Shown piece after piece: positions 1-5,818 of a DNA stretch of 6,468 nucleotides. The position numbers and the translations under genes were made by a program. This DNA is from Flavobacteriaceae bacterium UBA7433 (GTDB lineage Bacteria > Bacteroidota > Bacteroidia > Flavobacteriales > Flavobacteriaceae). Position 1 is the stretch's first letter. Each line of letters begins with the position of its first letter. Under the pieces are notes generated by a model. That model was not told the origin of the DNA and searched no databases. It saw only the letters and a program-made list of their open reading frames with translations. The DNA lies in the NCBI GenBank assembly GCA_002477565.1, contig DLQL01000070.1, positions 1,095 to 7,562 of the forward strand, written 5' to 3'.

Positions 1-1424
1 ACTTCGTCCATTTTAGAACCTGTTTCTGTAAGAGCTGTAGCGATGATGGATAGCGAGCCTCCCTTTTCAATATTCCGCGCAGCTCCAAAAAATCTTTTGG
101 GTTTGTGCAATGCGTTGGCATCAATACCTCCCGACAAAATTTTACCAGACGCCGGCGCAACAGTATTGTAAGCTCTTGCCAATCGCGTAATCGAATCCAA
201 AAGAATCACCACATCGTGTCCACATTCCACCAATCGTTTTGCTTTTTCCAAAACAATATTTGCAACGCGTACGTGTTTTTCCGCAGGCTCGTCAAATGTC
301 GAAGCGACGACCTCTCCTTTAACGCTCCGCTGCATGTCTGTAACTTCTTCTGGACGTTCGTCGATCAGTAAAACGATTTGATATACTTCAGGGTGGTTTT
401 CTGCAATGGAATTGGCAATGTCTTTTAGCAACATGGTTTTTCCTGTTTTTGGCTGTGCTACAACCATCCCTCTCTGCCCCTTTCCTATCGGTGCAAACAA
501 ATCCATAATCCGAGTAGACAGTGTGTTTTTACGATCTACCAAATTGAACTTTTCCTGGGGAAACAAAGGAGTCAAATGTTCAAAAGACACTCGGTCACGA
601 ACCACATTTGGATTCAACCCATTTATTTTAGAAACACGGATCAACGGGAAATATTTTTCACCTTCTTTTGGAGGGCGTACAATTCCTAAAACCGTATCCC
701 CCGTTTTCAAACCAAAGAGTTTTATCTGAGATTGGGATACATAGATGTCGTCTGGAGATGACAAGTAATTGTAATCCGAAGACCGCAAAAATCCATATCC
801 GTCTTGCATCATTTCTAAAACGCCTTCACTTTCTATGATTCCATCAAACTCAAAGTCCGGATCTCTGTATTTGGCATTGCTCTTATTGAAGTTTTTCTCT
901 CTGCTTTGATTCTTTTGTTGCCCGTTTTTGGAATGGTTGCCATTTTGATTTCTTGGCTTGGACTCTGTTTGTTTTTGATGTCCCGAACTATGGGATTCCT
1001 TGGCCTGAGGCTTGTCAGGTTTTGAGTCTGTAATAGGTCGTTGGGCTTTGTTGCTGTTTTCCTGAACAGTTGCGCTCTCTTTTTTGGTGTTTTCTCTTTC
1101 GGAAACCTGAGCAACTTTAGAGGATTGTTTGTCGGTGTTTTGCACTTCTGATTTTTTTGGAGCCTCCGTCTTCCTTGTCGTTACTTTTCGTACAGCGGCA
1201 TCCGAGTCTGAAACTCTTTTTCTTCTCGGTTTGGAAGCAGTGGCTTTGGAGTCAGAAGGCAAGCCTTTGGACTCAAGGGCAGACAATGCTGCAGCTTGGA
1301 CATCCAAAATTTGGTATACCAAATCCATTTTTTTCAATTGACTTGTTTTTTTAAGGCCATTTGATTTGGCAATGGCTTGTAACTCAACAAGTGTTTTTTC
1401 TTTGAGTTGTGAAATTTCAAACAT
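1..1424 (-). CDS. rho: Transcription termination factor Rho (C-terminus beyond window edge)
   Basis: This is the ring-shaped RNA-dependent ATPase/helicase that ends transcription of untranslated RNA in the cytoplasm. 474 codons are visible. Residues 1-45 form a SAP-like Rho N-terminal helical domain, and about 48-188 are a low-complexity linker rich in Lys, Ser, Gln, Asn and Glu. The cold-shock-like primary RNA-binding domain covers about 191-270, with an RNP-type YGFLR at 210-214. The RecA-type ATPase starts around 285: Walker A AQPKTGKT (323-330, Lys329), catalytic Glu in DERPEEV (Glu356), Walker B VVILLD (Asp410), the Q-loop segment PASGKILSGG, and an R-loop ending in SKMDEV (Lys471). These residues sit a constant 145 positions after their E. 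coli counterparts, so about 90 C-terminal residues are missing and the full protein should be near 565 aa. The ATG at 1422-1424 opens the conserved MFEISQLKEK start; no Shine-Dalgarno is seen. The reading frame is unbroken. Identity is very secure. Confidence 0.98.
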   Translation of the reverse strand, partial: MFEISQLKEKTLVELQAIAKSNGLKKTSQLKKMDLVYQILDVQAAALSALESKGLPSDSKATASKPRRKRVSDSDAAVRKVTTRKTEAPKKSEVQNTDKQSSKVAQVSERENTKKESATVQENSNKAQRPITDSKPDKPQAKESHSSGHQKQTESKPRNQNGNHSKNGQQKNQSREKNFNKSNAKYRDPDFEFDGIIESEGVLEMMQDGYGFLRSSDYNYLSSPDDIYVSQSQIKLFGLKTGDTVLGIVRPPKEGEKYFPLIRVSKINGLNPNVVRDRVSFEHLTPLFPQEKFNLVDRKNTLSTRIMDLFAPIGKGQRGMVVAQPKTGKTMLLKDIANSIAENHPEVYQIVLLIDERPEEVTDMQRSVKGEVVASTFDEPAEKHVRVANIVLEKAKRLVECGHDVVILLDSITRLARAYNTVAPASGKILSGGIDANALHKPKRFFGAARNIEKGGSLSIIATALTETGSKMDE

Positions 1425-1441
1425 AAGTGTAGTTTTGTATA

Positions 1442-1463
1442 TTCTTTCTCAAAACAGAAAGAA
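1442..1463 (-). repeat. Perfect 8-bp inverted repeat in the rho leader
   Basis: TTCTTTCT at 1442-1449 and AGAAAGAA at 1456-1463 are exact reverse complements around a 6-base loop. In the rho transcript this hairpin would end 17 bases before the ATG, and its purine-rich arm is the only Shine-Dalgarno-like stretch near the start. It could influence ribosome access to rho. The pairing is seen directly; the function is inferred. Confidence 0.45.
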
Positions 1464-1498
1464 CTGTATGGAATGTGTTATTTGTGAATCTTGTGGGA

Positions 1499-1526
1499 TA
1501 AGAGTAGAATTTGATAAAGACTCTTA
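1499..1526 (-). repeat. 7-bp inverted repeat in the rho upstream region
   Basis: TAAGAGT at 1499-1505 and ACTCTTA at 1520-1526 are exact reverse complements separated by 14 bases. An 8-base direct repeat AGTAGAAT lies at 1503-1510 and again at 1531-1538, partly overlapping the element. If rho is transcribed from the -7 element at 1551-1558, this lies in the early leader RNA. It could be an RNA hairpin or a protein-binding dyad; chance is possible in such AT-rich DNA. Confidence 0.3.
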
Positions 1527-1550
1527 ATAAAGTAGAATGGAATTAAAAAA

Positions 1551-1576
1551 CAAATATATGTTTTAATTGTTTACAA
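1551..1576 (-). promoter_or_regulatory. Candidate Bacteroidota-type promoter for rho
   Basis: Read on the minus strand, 1558-1551 is TATATTTG, a full match to the Bacteroidota -7 consensus TAnnTTTG. A TTG within a T-run lies upstream at 1576-1574. The spacer is only 15 bases, shorter than the usual 17-23, so the -33 assignment is weak. The predicted start near 1545 would give a leader of roughly 120 bases that contains both inverted repeats. Confidence 0.45.
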
Positions 1577-1657
1577 AAAAAAGTTTTTATCCAAAATATG
1601 TCAAAACTCACAAACAATTTTTAGTTCAGAAATGGTTTTATTAAAAAAATAAATAGC

Positions 1658-1665
1658 TATTTTTG
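1658..1665 (+). promoter_or_regulatory. Candidate -7 element for the DUF4293 gene
   Basis: TATTTTTG matches TAnnTTTG fully and lies 33 bases before the DUF4293 start codon. No clear TTG is found at the expected -33 distance, only a T-run around 1636-1639. The assignment rests on one short AT-rich element. Confidence 0.35.
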
Positions 1666-1692
1666 TGGTGTTGCGAATCACGGCAACAACCA
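1666..1692 (+). repeat. Dyad just upstream of the DUF4293 start
   Basis: TGGTGTTGC at 1666-1674 pairs with GCAACAACCA at 1683-1692, giving nine base pairs with a single bulged A (1688) and an 8-base loop. The dyad begins immediately after the candidate -7 element and ends 6 bases before the ATG. It could be an operator overlapping the transcription start or a hairpin covering the ribosome-binding region. The structure is visible; the role is not known. Confidence 0.4.
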
Positions 1693-1698
1693 ATACTC

Positions 1699-2133
1699 AT
1701 GATACAACGCGTTCAATCTTTTTATCTAATTCTTGCAGCATTCATTTCAAGTGTGTGTGTTTTTTTTGTCGACTTCTGCTGTCTAGAAAACGATGGTTTG
1801 TTTCAAATCACAGACACTTTTTACGACGCGCGTTTGCTTATAAAATCTATCGGAATCACTTTTTTCGTCTCCGCACTGCTCTCTTTGATTTCCCTTTTGG
1901 GTTACAACAACAGAAAGAGGCAGTTTGTACTTGGACGCATCAATATTTTGATCAACTTCTATTTATTAGGTGTATTGCTGAGTCAATCTCTAAAGCTACC
2001 TGGAGAAACGTTTGTTTCTGAGAAAGGTATTGGGGTTTTTCTTCCATTACTTGTTGTTGTTTTCCTTGCCATGGCAAACAGAGCAATCAAAAGGGATGAG
2101 GACCTTGTAAAATCTGTAGATCGTCTGCGATAA
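1699..2133 (+). CDS. DUF4293 family four-helix membrane protein
   Basis: A 144-residue integral inner-membrane protein of unknown function, assigned to DUF4293 from its opening MIQRVQSFYLILAA and its closing ANRAIKRDEDLVKSVDRLR, both typical of that Bacteroidota family. Four hydrophobic segments are visible at about residues 8-25, 51-68, 80-97 and 111-128. A soluble loop lies between the first two (about 27-48) and a short charged tail follows the last. No catalytic motif is apparent. The ATG at 1699 is chosen because it gives the family's usual N-terminus; an in-frame upstream TTG at 1663 would add an unconvincing polar stretch. The gene is divergent from rho and, as I recall, these two are often neighbours in flavobacteria, so a shared promoter region is likely. 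A strong terminator follows 26 bases after the stop. Confidence 0.88.
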   Translation: MIQRVQSFYLILAAFISSVCVFFVDFCCLENDGLFQITDTFYDARLLIKSIGITFFVSALLSLISLLGYNNRKRQFVLGRINILINFYLLGVLLSQSLKLPGETFVSEKGIGVFLPLLVVVFLAMANRAIKRDEDLVKSVDRLR

Positions 2134-2159
2134 CCCTAACATCTTAGTTTATTTATGCG

Positions 2160-2193
2160 AAAAAATCCGAAGGAGTCATTCTTCGGATTTTTT
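2160..2193 (+). terminator. Strong intrinsic terminator after the DUF4293 gene
   Basis: A perfect 13-bp stem is formed by AAAAAATCCGAAG (2160-2172) and CTTCGGATTTTTT (2181-2193), with an 8-base loop. The G+C core is followed by six T residues. The A-run on the other arm would let it work in both directions, but the only upstream gene on either side is the plus-strand DUF4293 gene. Confidence 0.88.
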
Positions 2194-2274
2194 ATTTTCG
2201 TAATTTTAAAATACCCCCCTCCACGGACAGACTACCTAAATATGGTGGGTCAAAAATTTCCCCATTACAGTGTA

Positions 2275-2305
2275 TTGACAAACGTTATTAAATGATCTAA
2301 TTTTA
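2275..2305 (+). promoter_or_regulatory. Candidate promoter of the response regulator gene
   Basis: TTGACA at 2275-2280 supplies a -33 TTG. TAATTTTA at 2298-2305 matches TAnnTTTG except at the last base, and the gap of 20 bases after TTG is ideal for Bacteroidota. Transcription would begin about 2310-2312, only a few bases before the ATG at 2317, so the message would be nearly leaderless. An AAGGA at 2311-2315 is too close to the start to be a normal ribosome-binding site. Confidence 0.5.
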
Positions 2306-2316
2306 ATCTTAAGGAA

Positions 2317-2979
2317 ATGAAGAAAACAAAAAAAATCAATGTACACATTGCTGATGACCATCAAGTATTGATTGACGGAATTGAGGCTGTATTAAATGGC
2401 GAACCAAAAATAGCTGTGGTTGGGACCTCTGTAAACGGACTTCAAGTAATGGAATGGTTTGAAAAAAACAGCGCAGATGTTTTAATTTTAGACATCAATA
2501 TGCCAAAACTTGATGGGATAGAAGTTTTGAAAGCTTTGAAGAAAAATGAAATCTCGGCCAAGCCCATTATGTTGTCGAGTTATGAAGACATCAAATTGGT
2601 AAGAAAAGTATTGAATTTGGGGGCTTTGGGCTTTTTAGGCAAGAATTGTGCAGCTGAGCAGATTGTCAAAGCCATCCTATCAGTTGCAAAAGGTGAGGAA
2701 TATTTTAGCAAAAATGTGCTTCAAGAAATGCTCTCTTTTGTAGGAATCAAGAAAAGATTGATGGCACGACCAGATGGGTATTATGGCCGACCACTCAGTG
2801 AAAGAGAACTCGAAATTATGAAACACGTAAGTTGTGAATTGAACTCAAAAGAAATTGGAAACATATTGAATATCAGTCCTAGCACTGTTGAAACATATCG
2901 AAAACAATTGCTAAAAAAACTAAATGTAAAAAACTCTGTTGGAATGGTGATGTATGCCATAAAACACAAACTAATTTGA
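2317..2979 (+). CDS. NarL/FixJ-family response regulator (receiver + LuxR-type HTH)
   Basis: A 220-residue cytoplasmic two-component transcription factor. The receiver domain (about 7-125) has all expected residues: acidic pair Asp13-Asp14, phospho-acceptor Asp59 in LILDINMP, hydroxyl residue at Ser87/Ser88, and the conserved Lys109 in GALGFLGK. A linker (about 126-155) leads to a GerE/LuxR-type DNA-binding domain at about 157-218, with SERELEIM and the recognition region SPSTVETYRKQLLKKL. The domain arrangement and length are standard for the family. Phosphorylation by the HisKA_3 kinase encoded downstream is the natural expectation, because that kinase class pairs with NarL-type regulators. 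The target genes are not evident; autoregulation or control of the adjacent lipoprotein is possible. The gene has its own upstream promoter candidate and is followed by a hairpin, so it may be expressed largely apart from the kinase. Confidence 0.95.
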   Translation: MKKTKKINVHIADDHQVLIDGIEAVLNGEPKIAVVGTSVNGLQVMEWFEKNSADVLILDINMPKLDGIEVLKALKKNEISAKPIMLSSYEDIKLVRKVLNLGALGFLGKNCAAEQIVKAILSVAKGEEYFSKNVLQEMLSFVGIKKRLMARPDGYYGRPLSERELEIMKHVSCELNSKEIGNILNISPSTVETYRKQLLKKLNVKNSVGMVMYAIKHKLI

Positions 2980-3001
2980 TTACAAATTCCCCCTTAGTGT
3001 T

Positions 3002-3049
3002 AAGACGTCGCAGATAGATTTAAAACATCGTGTTTGCGTCGTTTTTTTT
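3002..3049 (+). terminator. Probable intrinsic terminator or attenuator after the response regulator
   Basis: The arm AAGACGTCGCAGATA (3002-3016 region) pairs with TGTTTGCGTCGTTTT (3031-3045 region). Most pairs are Watson-Crick, with several G-T wobbles and one T-T mismatch (3008/3039). A run of eight T residues ends at 3049. It is less perfect than the terminator at 2160-2193 and lies only 40 bases before the preferred lipoprotein start, with no clear promoter between them. It may therefore act as a partial terminator that lets some transcription continue. Confidence 0.6.
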
Positions 3050-3088
3050 ATAGAAAGAAATCTCATGTTTAATTTAAATTCAAATACT

Positions 3089-3775
3089 ATGAAAAAACAA
3101 TTCAAAATTTTTGCAATGACATCCCTCTTCTTCTACTTGCTGGGATGCAACACCGACAACACAATGGAGGAAACAGCTTCCGAAGATTCTTTCAAATTGT
3201 TCACCTTGATCAACGATCAGGATGGGAATTATCTTTTACAACAGGTCTTTGCCGACGGAAAGAATTCCGAAATCTTTTTTAAAAACGGTGTATACACCTT
3301 GCAAATGTTAGCAGAAGACGCTGATAAGACCTTACAGAAAACCCCTCTTCAACTCGTAGACAACGAATTGAAAATTGACATTATAACTCAAGATGATGAA
3401 AAAATTTCTGACATCTCTGTTATTGGTGAAAGCAAAAACACACAGAGAAAAAGTAGTTTCGAAATTTCAGAATATTTGAAAGGCTACAAGCTTAGCCAGT
3501 TGGTAGATCATTCTTATTTAATCGAATTCGAAGTTCCAAAAGACATTGTAGCTCGTTTTAAATTCAACAAAAAACTGCAAAGGCATGAAATATGGGTCGG
3601 AGTTGGAAACAATGACGGAACTACATCCTATGTGAAAAATTTTCATAAATTAGAGGATACCCCCTTAAATATCATTTTTGTGTATGTTCTGAAAAAGAAA
3701 AAGAACGCTAATAAACAAGAAATCGACGAAGATGACGACGAACGCTATGGGCCTCCACACTTTTGGTTAACCTAA
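3089..3775 (+). CDS. Predicted lipoprotein of unknown family in a two-component locus
   Basis: A 228-residue exported lipoprotein that I do not recognise. The N-terminus MKKQFKIF, a hydrophobic core and the lipobox YLLGC (Cys20) form a textbook type II signal peptide. The ATG at 3089 is preferred because it gives this compact signal; an in-frame ATG at 3065 would add eight polar residues. The mature protein is mostly mixed polar and beta-prone sequence, with no catalytic motif seen, and ends in an acidic EIDEDDDERYGPP segment preceded by a Lys-rich stretch (202-209). The residues after Cys20 (NTDNTMEE) do not resemble the Lys-acidic lipoprotein export signal known from Capnocytophaga, so it probably faces the periplasm. 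It sits between a response regulator and its likely kinase, which has a periplasmic sensor domain. A ligand-binding or signal-modulating role is possible but inferred only from position. Confidence 0.8.
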   Translation: MKKQFKIFAMTSLFFYLLGCNTDNTMEETASEDSFKLFTLINDQDGNYLLQQVFADGKNSEIFFKNGVYTLQMLAEDADKTLQKTPLQLVDNELKIDIITQDDEKISDISVIGESKNTQRKSSFEISEYLKGYKLSQLVDHSYLIEFEVPKDIVARFKFNKKLQRHEIWVGVGNNDGTTSYVKNFHKLEDTPLNIIFVYVLKKKKNANKQEIDEDDDERYGPPHFWLT

Positions 3776-3848
3776 TTAATTGACACCCCACCACTTCGTC
3801 ACCATTGAAAAAAGACAAAAAGTACGTATTCGACAACTAAACTAATCT
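3776..3848 (+). other. Spacer between lipoprotein and kinase genes
   Basis: These 73 bases hold no hairpin terminator and no convincing promoter. A TTGACA occurs at 3780-3785, but no TAnnTTTG-like element lies at the right distance downstream. The two genes are therefore most simply read as one transcript. No Shine-Dalgarno is seen before the kinase start; the upstream bases are A-rich, as is usual in Bacteroidota. Confidence 0.4.
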
Positions 3849-5672
3849 ATGTGTAAAATAACACGTTGTTTGATTGGCCTTCTCTTTTTATCTCAATTGT
3901 TGATTGCCAAAGAAAAGAAAATTTCAGCAGCCACTGTTGGTAAAAACACAGTGGCTTTTGCTGTATGTAGTGGCAACACTTCCCTTCAGAAATTAAAAGA
4001 CTCTATTCACAAAGCGGAGGCGCTTTGGAATCAAAACAAACAAAAAACTTCTTTAAGACTGTACTTGGATGTCTTGGAGATGGCAAAAAAAGAAAAGAAC
4101 AAAAAAATCATCAATGAGGCACTGATGAAAATTAGCAAGGTGTTTTTCCATGCAAAAAATTATAAAAAAGCACTCACCTATGCGAGAAGCGTTGTCAAAC
4201 ACACTGAAATCAAAAAGGATACAAAACAACTTTTGAAACAACTGATTTTTATCGGCAACATCCATCACAATCTCTATGACTCAGATTTTTTAAAAAACAC
4301 GGTGAGCCTCGATAGTATGGAGTATTTCTACAAAAAAGCCCTTGACATCGCCCAACTCACAAAAAAATACGATACGATAGCGTGTAGAATTCACAGCGGT
4401 TTGTCTGTTGCTTCGTATTTAAAAAAAAAGTACAAAATTTCAGAAAAACACATCTTAAAAGCTATAAAAATTAGCAGTTCACAAGGTGACACCCTAAACT
4501 TGATCACCAACCTCAATACCTTGGCGGGGATTCAAGTGCAATTCAAAAACTTCTCAAAGGCAATTCAATATTATACGGAAGCACTTCAATATTTAGATAC
4601 CTACAAAAAGGAATTGACAAAAAACCACAAAGGAGATCTTCTCAAGAACATAGCTTGGACGTACGACCAACTCGAAGACCCCATTGCTTATAAGTACCTA
4701 ATTGAAGCCAACAGGATTACGGACAACTTGAAGGACCTCGAATTCGACGCCATTCTAAACGAAATAGAAGCCAAACACAATGTGGATACCTTCAAACAAC
4801 GTGCAGAAAAGAGACACCTTCTTGAAGTTGCCAAAAAAAAGCGTTTTCAAACATGGAGCATTGTCCTGGGGATATTATTAGTCGGAGTGGCCTCAAGCTT
4901 TTGGGTCTATGCCATCTATACAAATCTTAAAAGAGAAAATGTCCAATTGGAATTTGGAAGGCTTCAACTTTTAAAAGAACGTGAAATGAAGCAAATCGAA
5001 TCGGAAATTCATATAAAAATTCTAAATGCCACACTTGACGGCAAAGAGACAGAACGAAAAGAGATTGCAGCCATACTTCACGACAATGTCAGCGCCATCC
5101 TCTCTGCTGCAAGCCTTCATCTAGAAGCCAGCAAAAACAAAATAAAAGGAGAAAAACCCATAGAATTCAAAAAGACACAAGCTTTAATTTCTGAAGCATC
5201 CTCCAAAATAAGGGACTTATCACACCAATTGATCTCAGCTGTTTTATTAAAATTCGGTCTGGATCATGCCATCCATGACTTGTGCCACAAATATTCCAAT
5301 TCAAGAATAAAAATCAAATGCCGTACCGAAAATCTTAGCCGCTACGAGCAAAGTTTTGAAATTAAAATCAACAACATCCTTGAAGAACTGATCAACAACA
5401 TCCTCAAACACAGCAATGCAAAATCCGCAATGGTAGAAGTTATTGAAGACAGACAACAACAACTTCTTATCAAAATTCAAGACAACGGAGACGGGTTTGA
5501 TACTACTCAAAAATTTGCTTCTGAAGGCATTGGCATCCAACAAATTGCTGCTCGTGTAAAAATGATGAAAGGAAGTTTTTCAATTCATTCAGACATCGGC
5601 AAAGGAACCAACGTTAGAATTCAGGTGCCTTGCAACCCGAAAACAAATGGAACACCTGAAATGGACACATAA
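3849..5672 (+). CDS. Sensor histidine kinase with periplasmic TPR domain (HisKA_3 / HATPase)
   Basis: A 607-residue inner-membrane sensor kinase. A signal peptide or first membrane helix spans about 7-20. Residues about 46-296 read as roughly six TPR-like helix pairs, for example FSKAIQYYTEALQYL at 235-249. One transmembrane helix lies at about 335-356, followed by a coiled coil (about 358-400). The HisKA_3 dimerisation/phosphoacceptor helix has ERKEIAAILHDNVSA with His411. The ATPase domain shows an N-box EELINNILKH (Glu513, Asn517), a G1 box DNGDGFD (545-551), a G2 GIGIQQI (560-566) and GKGT (584-587). All ATP-binding motifs are intact, so it should be active as a kinase. The TPR region should face the periplasm and the catalytic core the cytoplasm. 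The partner is most likely the NarL-type regulator at 2317-2979. The Gln expected five residues after the His in NarX-like phosphatases is Ala416 here. The signal sensed is unknown. Confidence 0.93.
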   Translation: MCKITRCLIGLLFLSQLLIAKEKKISAATVGKNTVAFAVCSGNTSLQKLKDSIHKAEALWNQNKQKTSLRLYLDVLEMAKKEKNKKIINEALMKISKVFFHAKNYKKALTYARSVVKHTEIKKDTKQLLKQLIFIGNIHHNLYDSDFLKNTVSLDSMEYFYKKALDIAQLTKKYDTIACRIHSGLSVASYLKKKYKISEKHILKAIKISSSQGDTLNLITNLNTLAGIQVQFKNFSKAIQYYTEALQYLDTYKKELTKNHKGDLLKNIAWTYDQLEDPIAYKYLIEANRITDNLKDLEFDAILNEIEAKHNVDTFKQRAEKRHLLEVAKKKRFQTWSIVLGILLVGVASSFWVYAIYTNLKRENVQLEFGRLQLLKEREMKQIESEIHIKILNATLDGKETERKEIAAILHDNVSAILSAASLHLEASKNKIKGEKPIEFKKTQALISEASSKIRDLSHQLISAVLLKFGLDHAIHDLCHKYSNSRIKIKCRTENLSRYEQSFEIKINNILEELINNILKHSNAKSAMVEVIEDRQQQLLIKIQDNGDGFDTTQKFASEGIGIQQIAARVKMMKGSFSIHSDIGKGTNVRIQVPCNPKTNGTPEMDT

Positions 5673-5818
5673 AGGAAAGTTCTATGGACTGCGTTGCCGT
5701 CTGAATACATAAATCTTCTAAAAACCATTATTTTTAGTAATTCTTGTAACATTTCAATCAATTCAAACGTATATAAGTACGGAAAGAGTTCCTAAAATCA
5801 TTTTCCCTTCAAAACAAG
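5673..5818 (+). other. Intergenic region upstream of rpoD
   Basis: No gene is supported here. A weak A/T-only hairpin, CTAAAAA (5718-5724) with TTTTTAG (5731-5737), is the only terminator-like element after the kinase. A TTG at 5744-5746 is followed 23 bases later by TATATAAG (5770-5777), a partial match to TAnnTTTG; this is the best rpoD promoter candidate and would give a leader of about 35-40 bases. It is weak evidence. Confidence 0.35.

Noticed and set aside
105..1354. Several plus-strand and one minus-strand open frames overlapping rho
   Set aside because: They lie in other frames of the clear rho reading frame and their translations have no recognisable protein features.
3065..3088. 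Upstream ATG as the lipoprotein start
   Set aside because: It adds eight polar residues ahead of an already complete lipoprotein signal peptide; it cannot be fully excluded.
4421..4429. Run of nine A residues in the kinase gene as a phase-variation site
   Set aside because: It encodes an ordinary Leu-Lys-Lys-Lys stretch, the frame is intact, and A-runs are common across this AT-rich window.
4053..5543. Minus-strand open frames inside the kinase gene
   Set aside because: They are antisense to a well-supported kinase and give Phe/Leu-rich translations typical of the complement of Lys-rich coding sequence.
5684..5704. Six-codon reading frame (MDCVAV) after the kinase, preceded by AAGGAAAG at a good distance
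   Set aside because: It is too short to support as a gene, with no conserved feature; the purine run directly follows the kinase stop and can arise by chance.
5718..5737. CTAAAAA/TTTTTAG hairpin as terminator of the kinase transcript
   Set aside because: It has only one G-C pair in a 7-bp stem; it is too weak to be called an intrinsic terminator.
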